Part shown: positions 22,190 to 33,416 of the stretch, piece by piece
Position numbering within the stretch: the stretch's first letter is position 1
How the letters are laid out: the number at the start of each line of letters is the position of its first letter
Source of the DNA: Tridacna crocea
Taxonomy: Eukaryota; Mollusca; Bivalvia; Cardiida; Cardiidae
Direction: 5' to 3'
Assembly (NCBI GenBank): GCA_943736015.1
Contig: OX031065.1
Location: 43,882,992 to 43,946,991 of the forward strand
DNA: 64,000 nt
The notes under the pieces: generated by a model
The model's database searches: none
What the model was told of the DNA's origin: nothing
Seen by the model: the letters and a program-made list of their open reading frames with translations, nothing else
Position numbers and translations under genes: made by a program

Positions 22190-23473
22190 ACCTCTTCACT
22201 ATAAAATTGCAGCAAACATGCATAGCAAGTTTGAAGTCATTCTGACTTGAGATGGCAAAGTTATATTCCGGATGGTACAAAATGCTGTAAAAATGACATT
22301 CAAAAGGAAATAACTCAAAGACAGCACGAGGTAGTTACAATTCTTGTGCACTGCACCTCCAAATATTGCAACAAATAAGCATAACAAATTTCAAGTCATT
22401 TCTGCTTTAGATGACAAAGTTTTGCTCAGAACAAGCTGGAAATGCTATAAAAATGAAGGTCAAAGAGGTAATAACTCAAACTTTGTACAAGGAAGAGTTA
22501 TGATTCTTATTCACTGCACTCCATAATTTATCAACAATCATGCATATCAATTTTGAAGATGTTCAGGCTGGAGATGACAGTTATACTCAAGGTGAGCAGA
22601 AAATGCTGCAAAAAATTAATATCCAAGGGAAATAACTCATAAATAGTATGATGTAGAGTTATGGTTCTTTTACACTAACCTCTGTTTTATTGCAACAAAC
22701 ACAAATGCCAAGTTTCAAGTCAATCAGACTGGAGATGACAAAGTTATGTTCCTGACTAAGAACTATTCTAAAGAACTTTCTAATTCAAGGGCAATTAACT
22801 CAACTTGTTCTGGTCTGATTACACCTATAATCGAACTCATCCGAGATCTTAGAATCATATATATTTTGAATGGTTGGTATTTGTAGATGCTAGAGTGTAA
22901 ACAATGTGAAAAATAGCAATTTTTCTAATTCAAACACAAATAACTCCAGTTGTTTGGTCCGATTAGACCCATAATTGAACTAATCAGAGATCTTACCTCA
23001 TGTATATTTTGATTAAGTTCAGTGCTGATTAATTAATAATTGTAGATGCTAGAGTGTAAACAAAGCCAAATATAGGAGTTTTTCTAATTCAAGGGCAAAT
23101 AAGTGCAGTCATTCTCATCTGATTACACCCATAATCAAAATCAACCAAGGTCTTATGGTTGTATATAGTTTGGCAAAGTTTGGTACTAATTGGTTGATAT
23201 TTATGGATGCTATAGAGTACAAAAAGCCTAATATAGCAACTTTTTCTGTTTCAAAGGCAAATAACTCAAGTCTTTCTGATCCGATCAGACCCATAATCGA
23301 ACTCATCCGAGATCTTTTTGTCATATACATTTTGACCTATTTTGGAGCTGATTGGTTGATCTTTGTAAATACTAGAGTATAAACAAGGAAATGTGAACAG
23401 ATGACGGACGGACGACGTATGGCAAGTGATCACAATAGCTCACTCTGAGCACTTCGTGCTCTGATGAGCTTAA
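22190..23473 (+). mobile_element. HINE-like family G with family B-type 3' end
   Basis: Two kinds of tandem unit. At 22200-22790 there are ~150-bp units (CAACAAACATGCATA, AGTCATTCTGACTTGAGATG). At 22800-23390 there are ~160-bp units (TTCAAGGGCAAATAA, CCCATAATCGAACTCATCC). 3' end GACGGACGGACGACG, GATCACAATAGCTCACTC, palindrome GAGCACTTCGTGCTC, TGATGAGCTTAA. The 5' end is not identified. Confidence 0.75.
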
Positions 23474-23681
23474 AACAGTGTAAACCCCCTGACTTTGAAA
23501 GAAATGTGCTTTCAATTCGTAGTCTCCTTGAGGTTGGTTTCAGCAAAATGTTTTGCGATATATCAGCATAGATCAAATAGAGACGGGCTGACCTTGATAT
23601 ATGAAGCAAAAGAACCATTGCTAGCCATAACATGGGCAGGGTATTATTATAATGTTGCAGTTTTATTAAAACAAGTCTTAC

Positions 23682-23757
23682 CTCTGGATCAACAAGCTTC
23701 TCCTGTCCATTTATCTTTAATCTCATGATTCCCTCAACAAACTGGCCATTAGTGTAA
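23682..23757 (-). CDS. A2M/TEP-like exon (MG3)
   Basis: Internal exon of 76 nt. It starts with the last base of a Tyr codon (phase 2) and ends at phase 0. Acceptor GTGTATTTTCAG|TTACAC and donor CCAGAG|GTAAGACTTG. It encodes YTNGQFVEGIMRLKINGQEK followed by LVDPE. Y-x-G-x-x-V-x-G is the diagnostic second strand of MG3 in A2M, C3 and TEP proteins. Only 14 bp separate the acceptor from a TTAA MITE, so the branch-point region of this intron lies in transposon sequence. Confidence 0.9.
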
Positions 23758-23771
23758 CTGAAAATACACAT

Positions 23772-24003
23772 TTAAACCTTTACCACACAATCCCGAATGT
23801 TAATGACACTTAAGAAAGAAGCCTTTTGAAAACATTGAAGGCAAAGGAGAAAATGCTGGTAACCAGCATTTTCTCCTTTTTCCTCAATGTTTTCTACCCT
23901 TCCCAAAACATATTTCAATTGTTAAGTCTCATCTATTTTGTCTTCTGCAAAATGCTTTCAGTTTGGACTCACATAAAAGTTTGCTGTGTGGTAAAGAGTC
24001 TAC
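23772..24003. mobile_element. TTAA hairpin MITE type a, abutting exon 23682-23757
   Basis: Left TTAAACCTTTACCACACAAT, palindrome intact, right end decayed (GTGTGGTAAAGAGTCTAC). Confidence 0.8.
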
Positions 24004-24215
24004 TCTTTACTGAACGAACAAATTCTAGACATTGAAAGAATTGAAAGAACTTTGAAATTGAAAGCCAAGCCACTGGTGACTGCTATCCCATATATACATC
24101 ACAAGAATATCTACTAGACTAAGTGAGGGAGAACTTCATTCTCATACAAGTCTAAAATCTCCTGCTCTGATAAATAGTACACCTGACTGAAACTAGAGCT
24201 GTCACAGAATGTGGC

Positions 24216-24439
24216 ATAACCCATTACCACACAATACGACCTTTAACGACCCTGAGAGGGAAGCCTTCTGAAAACATTGGGGAAAAAGGAGAAAATGCTG
24301 GTGACCAGCATTTTCTCATTTTCCCACAATGTTTTCTTCTCTTCGTAACAGAAACTTCAAGTTTCCAGTCACCTTTATTCTGTCGTCTGCAAATGCTTTC
24401 AACTTGGACCTGCGTAAAATTCTGTTGGTAAAGAGTTAA
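24216..24439. mobile_element. TTAA hairpin MITE type a
   Basis: Left ATAACCCATTACCACACAAT, right GTTGGTAAAGAGTTAA. The palindrome centre is GGTGACC rather than GGTTACC or GGTAACC. Confidence 0.85.
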
Positions 24440-24830
24440 TACCCCCGCCAGTGCTTTGACAGAAACAGGCAATTATTTGTACGCAGAAGGCCAGACAGAT
24501 TAACAAAAGGACAGACAGACACACAACAGACAGGCTGATTCCAGTATACCCCCAAAAACATTTGCTTAGCTGGGTTATAACAAGAAATACCTACCAGCAT
24601 AAAGTTGCTATGCTTTTAACCATATTAGATTCTAACACAGCATGTAAATTTGGCTCTGTAAAGACAGACTACAAATTTGTTGTAAAATTGAAGTCATTCT
24701 AATATAATGGCTTGCAACCATCAAAAAGGGGCATTCATACATTTGGGTAAGGGTCATTTTGGATCTGCATGCGCAGTCCGCAGTCCGTAGAGGCTAATTA
24801 GAGACAGCACTATTCGACTACATTATTACT

Positions 24831-25515
24831 TATACAGTCAGGTGGCAGTGGACTTGGAAAGCTGTTCACAGCTGTGGTGAATCATGGCGCCCCGAGCTTC
24901 ATCCGCGATTTTACTCTAAGTTTGATTTTTTTCGCCTTTCATTAAGAATTTTTTGTCAAGTTAGAATAGAGATAATCTTTTCTCTATCATGGTTTATCAT
25001 TCAATTAACCATGATGTGAGTTACGAGGCGCAATGAAGAAACCACTCAAGCTATCACCCTCATGGATTATTTATTGTGCCTCATGACTCACAGCTGTTGG
25101 TTATTGAACAATAAACCACGATAGAAAGCAGATTATTTCTTGATAAAGCCAGGTAGTGAGTTATGAGGCATAATTAACTACTTGGACTATCGTCCTGATG
25201 TATTATTTACTGTGCCACGTAACTCAGAACCGTAGTTTATTGAATGATGTCACATGATAGACAGAAGATTATTTAAGAAATAATCTTCTTTCTATCGTGG
25301 TATATCGTTCAATAAACCACAGTTGTGAGTTATGAGGCACAATAAATAATCCACGAGGGCGATAGCGGGTTATTCATTGCGCCGCATAACTCACAACATG
25401 GTTTATTGAACGATATACCACGATAGAAAGAAGATTATTTCGATTCTAACATGGCCAATCCTTAGTGAAAGGAAAACAAGTTCAAACTTAGAGTAAAAAC
25501 GCGGATGAAGATTAT
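24831..25515. mobile_element. Foldback element of three stacked palindromes
   Basis: Outer inverted ends CATCCGCGATTTTACTCTAA (24900) and TTAGAGTAAAAACGCGGATG (25490). Inside are three palindromic units of about 135-165 bp (24971-25136, 25140-25275, 25278-25440), each with AATAATCT..CTATCGTGG and its complement, and GTGAGTTATGAGGC paired with GCCGCATAACTCAC. 24831-24893 is one arm of the L hairpin also seen at 46978. Confidence 0.8.
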
Positions 25516-25703
25516 GTTCCATTGAATAACTCACTCATTGAATGACGTCACTCTACATGGATTGTCGCAGATTTTACAACGTTTTCCTTGCACCGTGTTT
25601 ATAGAGCCAAAGTCGCGTGTCATGTTAGAATTCCTTATTTGACATCATGAAATGTGCAACAGTTACTGCTTGCTAGCAACAATTTCTCATGAGCTATACT
25701 CAC

Positions 25704-25803
25704 TATCCCTGGACTTGCCCCTTCACTGGAACCATTTCCAAAGAGGATGTTCGTGCATAACGTTCCGTGTCAAGAGTTAACTGGGTTTCAAACTTTGGAA
25801 GTT
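25704..25803 (-). CDS. A2M/TEP-like exon (MG2/MG3 boundary)
   Basis: Internal exon of 100 nt. It starts in phase 1 (two bases complete a Glu codon) and ends in phase 2. Acceptor AATCATTTCAG|AACTTCC, donor GGGATA|GTGAGTATAG. It encodes (E)LPKFETQLTLDTERYARTS and ends VKGQVQGY. LPKFE is the hallmark of the MG2-MG3 link in A2M-family proteins. An in-frame stop lies directly beyond the donor, so the end is set by splicing. Upstream lies the largest intron, 25.8 kb. Confidence 0.92.
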
Positions 25804-25854
25804 CTGAAATGATTACAAAAGGTGCTGAAATTTTCATGAAGAAAAATGATGCAC

Positions 25855-26083
25855 TTAACCCATTACCACACAATCCCTACTTTTGACGCCCCTGAGAAAG
25901 AAGACTTTAGAAAACATTGTGGGAAAAGGAGAAAATGCTGGTAACCAGCATTTTCTCCTTTTCCCACAATGTTTTCTACCCTTCACAAAACAAATTTCAA
26001 ATTTTCAGTCACTTTTATTTTGTAGTCTGCAAATACTATTGATTTGGACAAGCTTAAAATATTGTCGTCTGGTAATGGGTTAA
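25855..26083. mobile_element. TTAA hairpin MITE type a, first of a chain
   Basis: Clean TTAACCCATTACCACACAAT to GTCTGGTAATGGGTTAA copy with a perfect palindrome. It shares its right TTAA with the next element. Confidence 0.92.
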
Positions 26084-26308
26084 CCCTTTACCAAACAATC
26101 CCTGATTTTTACGACCCTGAGATAGAAGCCTTTTAAAAACATTGTGGGAAAAGGAGAAAATGCTGGTAACTAGCATTTTCTCCTTTTCCCGCAATGTTTT
26201 CCATTCTGCTGGAACCAAATTTCAATTTTTGAGTTACATTCACTTTGTCGCCTGTGAGTGCTTTCAATTTGGATCAGTCTAACATTTTGTCATTTGGTAC
26301 AGACTTAA
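26080..26308. mobile_element. TTAA hairpin MITE type a, second of a chain
   Basis: TTAACCCTTTACCAAACAAT to TTTGGTACAGACTTAA. Its left TTAA is the right end of the preceding copy. Confidence 0.9.
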
Positions 26309-26356
26309 TTGTTTATTTTTTCTGATCAACACAATCTATGCTTTTGTAAAGGGGAT

Positions 26357-26585
26357 TTAACCCATTACCACTCAATCCCTACTTTTGACGCCCCTTAGAA
26401 AGAAGCCTTTAGAAAACATTGTGGGAAAAGGAGAAAATGCTGGTAACCAGCATTTTCTCCTTTTCCCACAATGTTTTCTACCATTCACAAAACAAATATC
26501 AAATTTTCAGTCACTTTAATTTTTTCGTCTGCAAATGCTTTCATTTTGGGCCAGTCTAAAATATTGTTGTTTGGTAATGGGTTAA
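26357..26585. mobile_element. TTAA hairpin MITE type a
   Basis: TTAACCCATTACCACTCAAT to GTTTGGTAATGGGTTAA with a perfect palindrome. Confidence 0.92.
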
Positions 26586-26660
26586 AGCTTATCCAAAAAG
26601 TACAGACCCAAGTCAGCTTGCACAACCTATGCAAGCTGACTTGTGTCAGCATCAGTTTAT
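26586..26660. repeat. Palindrome AAGTCAGCTTGCA..TGCAAGCTGACTT
   Basis: The arms at 26610-26622 and 26630-26642 are perfect complements with a 7-base loop. Resembles the core of the second TTAA family with changed arm bases. Confidence 0.65.
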
Positions 26661-27183
26661 TCTATGCATGTCAAAGGACCTGCATACTTAATGATTCATT
26701 GTATTCAAAAGACTTTTCTTTCGACCTTTAAATCGCAACAGCCAAGAACTCAGACCTTTCTAAACAGCATCCTGGAATGAACTAAACTTTATGGCTTACA
26801 AGTACAAAAGTTGCTGCAAAGATGCAGCAAAATGGGGAATAGCACGGCGAAAAAATAATTTCGCAGCTGCCATTTGTTTCAAGAAATCTTGAAATCAGAA
26901 TTCACGAAATTCGATATTGTATACCAAAGTAGATCTACAGTCAAAACGTCCCACCGTCAAAACGTCCCACAGTCAAAACGTCCCACTTTTGGTTAAAACG
27001 TCCCCCCAATTTGGTTAAAACGTCCCACTATTATATATGATCCCTGCTTGGTTATACCTACTTATCATTACAAGTATAGATATTTAAGAATAGATATTTA
27101 CACACTTTTAAAGTTAATTAAAATATTAACATTTTTTTAGAGGGGGACGATTGTAAGATATATTCTGCACTTCAAATATTGTT

Positions 27184-27395
27184 AACTTTACTCTTTCACA
27201 AACAATAAAATCATGGACTCTTCTTGATTGAAAACATTTGCGAACCATTATAAGATAAGGTTTGGAAGGGTATGAAAAACATTGTGAGAAACGGGAGAAA
27301 GTTGTTGCCAACATTTCCTCCTTTACCTACAGTGTTGTAAAATTTTATTTTTCAGAATGATTGTTAATACTTCCGATTGTGTAATTAAAGGTAAA
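27184..27395. mobile_element. Eroded TTAA hairpin MITE inside the large element
   Basis: Left TTTACTCTTTCACAAACAAT, decayed stem GAGAAAGTTGTTGCCAACATTT, right GTGTAATTAAAGG. Confidence 0.6.
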
Positions 27396-28620
27396 TTGTG
27401 TTGTTTTTTTTTTGGGGGGTGAAAAAACATATTCAACTAAATGTCATAATTGAACATTTCCATTTTGAGCTTAAACTGACTAGATCTAACTTATTTTTTG
27501 TCAACCTTATAAAGGGGCGGGGTGAATATAATTAATATTATGTAGCATCGTGTACAAATGTTTGTAAATAATCTTTTATGAAAATAAAACTGTTAAATGG
27601 TAACAAGCTTAATTGTTACACCTGATTAGTCCTGACTTAAACACATCGCCCACAAGTGAATGTAACTTAGGCTACAACCATGCATCATTTTTAAAGAATT
27701 AAAAGCATATAAAGTGAGTTTGGATTTAAAACATCCTTGAAAGGTAAGATACATGAAGTTTTTAATTTATAACTAACAATTAAATTGGTTTAATGAAAAT
27801 TTTACTTTGGGTACGTTTTGACTAAACTTTTGGGTACGTTTTGACTTAACTTTTGGGTACGTTTTGACGTATTTTTTGGGTACGTTTTGGTTCAGGTACG
27901 TTTTGACAGCATCCCATAACAACTTGTTCATTACGGTCGGCAAACCAGGGTCCAAACATTTCCAGAAAAGGCATTCGTCCTGTAGGACAAGTGACCTTGA
28001 AAAAAAAAAAAAAAAAAAAACACTGGCCTTGCTTCGATCGATCTACACTCATCCGACAAGAAAAAAACCCTTTCTAAATTGAACTCTGTCAGTTTGATAT
28101 TTGTTTTTTTCAGACGAAACGGTTACATTACAACGAACTATAAATAGATCTATCAGGTCTTAAAAACCGGTATCCGTTATACGGCCATGTTACAGAAATC
28201 AATAAAGCCAAAAGAACACAGTTTTTCGAAGTGGTATCAGGAAAGTATTTGCGTTAATTTTAATATCGTTCGTTTCAATAATTAGCAAAGTCGCTCATGT
28301 TGAATTAGGTCCACTCAAAGCATATTCCGAGATTTTTGTTTGGCATGAAAGGTCCTGGGTTATATCATTAGGCTGACTTGAAACCAGTCTTAATGTGGGG
28401 GGTGGGAACCAGCACGTTTTAAGTTCTGTTTCAGAATTTGATTTCCTAAATACCCTTGATTTCCTTATTCAATAATTAAATGGCCGTTTTGTCTTGTGTA
28501 AATTAAATATTCATCCGAAAAACTTCTTTTACTATCTCCTATTCACCACTCGTCCTACTGGACAAGTTTTGCAGATATTTCACTCGTCCTCATCCATTTC
28601 TTCTCGTAAATTACGAGTGG

Positions 28621-28674
28621 TTTTTTTTTTTTGGTTTTTTTTTTTTTTTTTTTTTTTTTTTGGGGGGGGGGGGG
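28621..28674. repeat. Poly-T/poly-G tract
   Basis: A long T run broken by one GG, followed by a run of about 14 G. Prone to sequencing and assembly error. Confidence 0.9.
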
Positions 28675-28870
28675 GAACCGTGCAAACAAATTTTCATTTC
28701 TACTCGCAAAGAAAATGCTAGTGGTCGTAAAATCTACTCGCAAAATTAATTTTCCGTTCGTATTTTGTGAGTTTGCTAGTGTTTATTTCGGACCCTGGAT
28801 GTAACCAATTTGCAATGGAAATGGGAACGTTTTAACCAAAAGTAGGACGTTTTGACTGTGGGACGTTTTA

Positions 28871-29166
28871 TCCGGATACCGTCTGCGCATGTGCAGGACG
28901 CGCTTAAACTTTTAACTGAAGGGATTCCTCATATCCGTAAACACATTCTTTATTTAATGAATACAACAATAATTATGAGGCAGGAATAAAGTATGATGAC
29001 ATATGTAGACAATATTAGGTATACAAAGAATCGGCAAATTCTATGAGTAATGAAATATTTCATAAATAACGCCGCAAAATTCGAAGGGAGATTTCTGTTC
29101 GGATTTAATCCATGGACAGGGAGAAAACCCATCAATATATGCACTGCGACTGATGTCGCCGTGCAA
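28871..29166. other. Unassigned intron sequence
   Basis: No repeat or exon recognised. Confidence 0.4.
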
Positions 29167-29247
29167 TAACACTACTTTGGTAATACTAGTTTTACTCACA
29201 ATATTAGCTAAATCAGTTACACATCTCAGTAATCTAACAGCAAGAGA
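29167..29247. repeat. Direct repeat flanking a MITE, left copy
   Basis: ACTACTTTGGTAATACTAG, TTTTACTCACAATATTAGC and AATCAGTTACACATCTCA recur at 29503-29578 with few differences. Confidence 0.8.
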
Positions 29248-29275
29248 TCCTTGAACGAAATAACCTTTGTGGCAT

Positions 29276-29504
29276 ATAACTCTTCACTCCATAGATACTC
29301 ATTTCTACGCATTGCTTGTAGGAGCCTTTGGAAAACATTGTGGCAAAAGGTGAAATTGCTCGTCACGAGCAATTTCACCTTTTGCCACTATGTTTTCTAT
29401 GCTATCAAAAGGTGTCATATACATATAAGAAACAGCTTCACCCTTGCTATTATTTAGGGTCAATTAGAGATACCATAGAAATGCCTTATGGGGTAAAGGG
29501 TTGA
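29276..29504. mobile_element. TTAA hairpin MITE type c
   Basis: Left ATAACTCTTCACTCCATAG, right GGGGTAAAGGGTTGA. Perfect stem GGCAAAAGGTGAAATTGCTC with a CGTCACG-type centre. Confidence 0.85.
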
Positions 29505-29578
29505 TACTATTTTGGTAATACCAGTTTTACTCACAATATTAGCTAAATCAGTGACACATCTCACTTATCTATCAACAA
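29503..29578. repeat. Direct repeat flanking a MITE, right copy
   Basis: Near-identical to 29167-29247. A family C element starts at its right end. Confidence 0.8.
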
Positions 29579-30712
29579 GAGGGCCATGGTGGCCCTGTAC
29601 CACTCCAAAAACGGTACATGCAAAACATTAAATACTTGGCCAATTAGATTCAAACTAAAAGACATACAGTATTTATGACCCCAAGGCAAAGCCATTTTTG
29701 ACCCAGGGCTATAATTACTCAAGTCCTGGTACAGATCCTCAAGATAAAGCCCCATACAGAATAATGGGTCTAAAATGAATGGTTATAAACCAGAAGATTT
29801 TCAAAGTTTCCTGAAATAAAGGCCTTGTGAAACATGAGATCCCTGAGGCAGGTCTACATTTGTTAGCCCTAGGTCTTTTGGTTATTGATAAGCAGATTTC
29901 TGAAGTTTTCTCTTTATAACCCCCTGTAACACTTGTGACAACAGGGGTGGAGCCAAACTTGCACCCAGGCATACAGCTTGGGCACATTTGGCAGAGGCCT
30001 ACTAGATTAGGCTTCATCCAAAATTTAGTAGATCGAGGCCTAATAGCTAGGTATGAGAAGATTTTCAAAGTTTTCCCTGTAAAAGCCAAAGTCAAACATG
30101 TGAACCACGGAACAGGGCCAAACTTGACCTGAGGGCTATTATTTGGACAGTCTCTGTTGAGGCCTGCTGGATAAAACTTGTAACATGCAAGATTTGATAG
30201 CTCTAGGCTTTATGAGTTGCTACAGGAAGGTTTCTAAAGTTTTCCCTTTATAAGCCTATGAAAAACTTGTGATTCCCAAGACGGGGCCAAATTTAACCCC
30301 AGGACAGTAATTTGGGCACTCTTGGTAGAGACGCACAAGGTAAAGCTACACGTCAAATTTGATAGCCCTAAGCCTTATGGCTTGGTAAAGAAAGATTTCT
30401 GAAAATTTTGCGTTGTATGCCTATGTAAAACCTGTGACCCCCAGTATGAGGCAAATTTTGTCATCAGGGCGTCATTTGAAGATACTTGGTAGAAGTCTAT
30501 TAGATAATGCTACACTCCAAATTTGGTAGCCCTAGACCCTTTGGTTTTTGGCAACAAGAGTGTCACAGATTTTCAACACTTTTCAGTTTTACTGCTATGG
30601 CAACCAGAGACCTTGAAGTAATCAAATTCCTTCAAGAAGTTCTGAAGAGGATGATCACAGGATCCTTTCTGTGATGTTTCATCAAAACTGGATGGGCAGT
30701 TTCAGAGATGTT
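29573..30712 (+). mobile_element. HINE-like family C copy 3, 3' end replaced
   Basis: 5' AACAAGAGGGCCATGGTGGC, units of ~165 bp (GGTAGCCCTAGACCCTTTGG), TGCTATGGCAACCAGAG. The usual CCAGTGGAGCTAA end is missing; a TTAA MITE starts instead. Confidence 0.75.
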
Positions 30713-30939
30713 TCAACTCTTTACCAAAAGACAAAATTTTGGACTAGTCTAAATTGAAAGCATTTGCAGACAACAAATCTAATGTGACTGAAAAATGGAA
30801 TTTGTTTTGGTAAGGGTAGAAAACATTGTGGGAAAAGGTAAAAATGCCGGTAACCAGCATTTACTTCTTTCCCACAATGTTTTCAGACGGCTTCTCTCTC
30901 AGGGTCGTTAAAAGTTGGGATTGTGTGGTAAAGAATTAA
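30713..30939. mobile_element. TTAA hairpin MITE type a
   Basis: Left CAACTCTTTACCAAAAGAC, right GTGTGGTAAAGAATTAA, stem with compensable decay (GTAAAAATGCCGGTAACCAGC). Confidence 0.8.
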
Positions 30940-31439
30940 AATCAAAGGACTGAAGGTCCTGAAAGTCGCACTAATGGTGAAACCTTGATATTTTGGGACT
31001 GATAGGTGGTCATCACCCTTTTACAGGACAATCTTGCTTTTACGTAATTCAAACAGCTTTGGAAAACAGAGCTGAAAGAAAGAAAAACTCATTTTTTTTT
31101 ACTCAAGGTTTTCTTCCAATTAGACTCAAATTTAATGGTTTACCGTAAGTCAAATTTGATTAGTTTTCAGCAATTCTTCGATTTTGACTAGTCTGCAATT
31201 TAGTTGAGCAAATGCAGTTACTTGTAATAGGCAGCTTCCCACCAAGTTAGATCTTTTCATTTTTCTTTTTCTTTAATATATCCATGTTGGCATATAGCCT
31301 GACATAATATACCCAAAACAATATTAAATGTATGTCATTGGTCACCTCTATTACTTGGAACTTACTGAAACAGTGCCACTGCATACCGATGCTAGCACTT
31401 GACAATTTTTGAAAAGGGACACATAAGGGACATCTCTGT

Positions 31440-32750
31440 GAAATCATTTCAAAATCTGACCAACCATTTCAGTGAAGAAGAATTTTCAAGAATTTCTTCA
31501 TGTCCGAATAGTGCAAGTGGACCCCATTTACCAGAGCCATGCTTCTTGGTGGATCAGAATTTCGAAAACATTTTTTGAAAATGGTCACCCAAGGAAGATT
31601 GCTTTGAAATTATTTTAAAATCTGATCATGGGTTTCAGAGAAGGTGAATTTTCAAGAAATTCTTCATTTCCATATTGTAGCCCCAATTCACCTGAGCCAT
31701 GTTTCTTGGCAAATCAAAATTTCGCGAACAAGTTTTTAAAAGGGTCACCCAAGGAACATCTCTGTGAACTTTTTTCAATATCTGATCAACCGTTTCAGAG
31801 AAGTAAGAATATTCAAGAATTTCTGCATGTCCATATAAGTACAAGTAGCCCCCATTCACCAGAGCCATGTTTCTTGATGGATTGAAATTTCGCAAACAAT
31901 TTTTGAAAAGGGTCACCCATAGAACATCCCTGAGAAATTATTTCAAAATCTGACCAGTGGTTTCTGAGAAGAAGAATTTTTTAGAATTTCTTCATTCCTG
32001 TATAGTGCAAATAGCCCCCATTCACCAGAGTCGTGTTTCTTGACTGATCAAAATTTCACGAAAAAGTTTTGGAAAGGGTCACTTAAGGTAGTGGACCCGT
32101 AATAAGCATAGTGCAGCATGGCATAAAATTTCTGGACAGTTGATAAGACATATTTTGTACAGATATGATACTGTTGCACATTTTTGACCGAACAGAAATT
32201 CCTTCGGGGTCCGTCTTGAAATTATTTGTATTTGTTAGTTTCCAGAAAAGGGAGGTAATTATCATATCCATTTGTAATGAAATTATAGTAGTTATAGATT
32301 TATAAATGATAATTCTAGGAAGGACAAAAAAGAAAAAGTGGCTCGGTGAAAGTAATACAATAGTGCTCAATTTTAATCTTAGCAAATTTTCTAGGGTAAC
32401 ATTATAGTGGAAATAGCTGTGTTCTATTACGGGTCCACTACGTTAAGGAACAACTCTGTGAAATTATTTTAAAATCTGGCCAGCTGTTTCAGAGAAGAAG
32501 ATTTCTAAAGAATTTCTTGGAAAACTGTTTGGTTGCCATGGCAACCAAAACTTTTGACGTAATCAAATTCTGTGAACAATTTTCAAAGAGGACCTCCCAA
32601 GGAACATTCCAGCCAAGTTTGGTCCATATTGGCCCAGCGGTTTTGGAGGAGTTGATGTTTAAAGAATTGTTGATGACGCATGACGGATGACAGACACCAG
32701 GTGATCCTAAAAGCTTCCCTTGAGCATGTTGTGCTCAGGTTAGCCGAAAA
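31440..32750 (+). mobile_element. HINE-like family E copy 1
   Basis: Units of ~165 bp (CCAGAGCCATGTTTCTTG, GGGTCACCCAAGGAACATC, TCAGAGAAG) followed by TTGGTTGCCATGGCAACC. 3' end GATGACGCATGACGG, CTTGAGCATGTTGTGCTCAG, GTTAGCCGAAAA. Interrupted by the element at 32087. Confidence 0.8.
32087..32442. mobile_element. Third TTAA family (family H), copy 1
   Basis: TIRs GGTAGTGGACCCGTAATA and TATTACGGGTCCACTACG, 356 bp, flanked by TTAA on both sides. The duplicated segment has a single TTAA at 34890-34893 and no element. Confidence 0.9.
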
Positions 32751-32866
32751 AACAGTCCTAAGGTTTTTCATCTCAACCAAACTGACTCTCAAACTATAAA
32801 AAATATTTGCAAAGTAATTAATAACTATGCAATCTACAACAGGTTAAAGACCATTGTGAAATTAGT

Positions 32867-33087
32867 TTAACTCATTACCAGACCAGCCCAATTTTAGGCT
32901 TGTCCAAATTGAAAGCATTTGCAGACGACAAAATAAAAGTGACAGAAAATTTGAAATTTGTTTTGTGAAGGTTAGAAAAAATTGTGGGAAAAGGAGAAAA
33001 TGCATTTTTTTCCCTTTTCCCACAATGTGTTCTAAAGGCTTCTTTCTCAGGGTAGTCGAAATTAGGGATTGTGTGGTAATGGGTTAA
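32867..33087. mobile_element. TTAA hairpin MITE type a, inside duplication copy 1
   Basis: TTAACTCATTACCAGACCAG to GTGGTAATGGGTTAA. The loop side of the palindrome is deleted (GAGAAAATGCATTTTTTTCC). The same lesion exists at 35316-35535, so it predates the duplication. Confidence 0.9.
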
Positions 33088-33188
33088 TCACCACATTAAA
33101 TTTGTTACACTCTTTTTGAGTGCTGAAATTGTATCTTTGCTATCCAAACAATGTAATTAATGTATCACATTTCTGTTATATCATTTCT

Positions 33189-33416
33189 TTAACCCATTAC
33201 CACACAATCCCTACTTTTGACGCCCCTGAGAAAGAAGCCTTTTGAAAACACTGTAGGAAAAGGAGAAAATGCTGGTAACCAGAATTTTCTCCTTTTCCCA
33301 CAGTGTTTTCTATCCTTCCCAGTACAAATTTCAGTTTTTCAGTCACCTTTATTTTGTCGTCTGCAAATGCTTTCAATTTGGACCAGTCCAAATTTTCTTG
33401 TGTGGTAAAGAGTTAA
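33189..33416. mobile_element. TTAA hairpin MITE type a, present only in copy 1
   Basis: TTAACCCATTACCACACAAT to GTGTGGTAAAGAGTTAA. In copy 2 the same flanks meet at one TTAA (35639-35642). Confidence 0.95.

Larger units (their letters stand above)
26939..28870. mobile_element. Large element with inverted GTCAAAACGTCCCA termini and internal GTACGTTTTGAC array
   Basis: The left end has three GTCAAAACGTCCCAC copies plus GGTTAAAACGTCCC (26939-27029). The right end has GGGAACGTTTTAACC, TAGGACGTTTTGACTGTGGG and ACGTTTT (28823-28870), the inverse. At 27808-27909 five GGTACGTTTT(G) units follow one another. No transposase frame is seen, so any such element is non-autonomous. Confidence 0.65.

Noticed and set aside
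31628-31885. Frame MGFREGEFSRNSSFPY and its counterpart at 34425
   Set aside because: Lies in family E tandem units. It is repeated in duplication copy 2 with frame changes, and opposite-strand frames are equally long.
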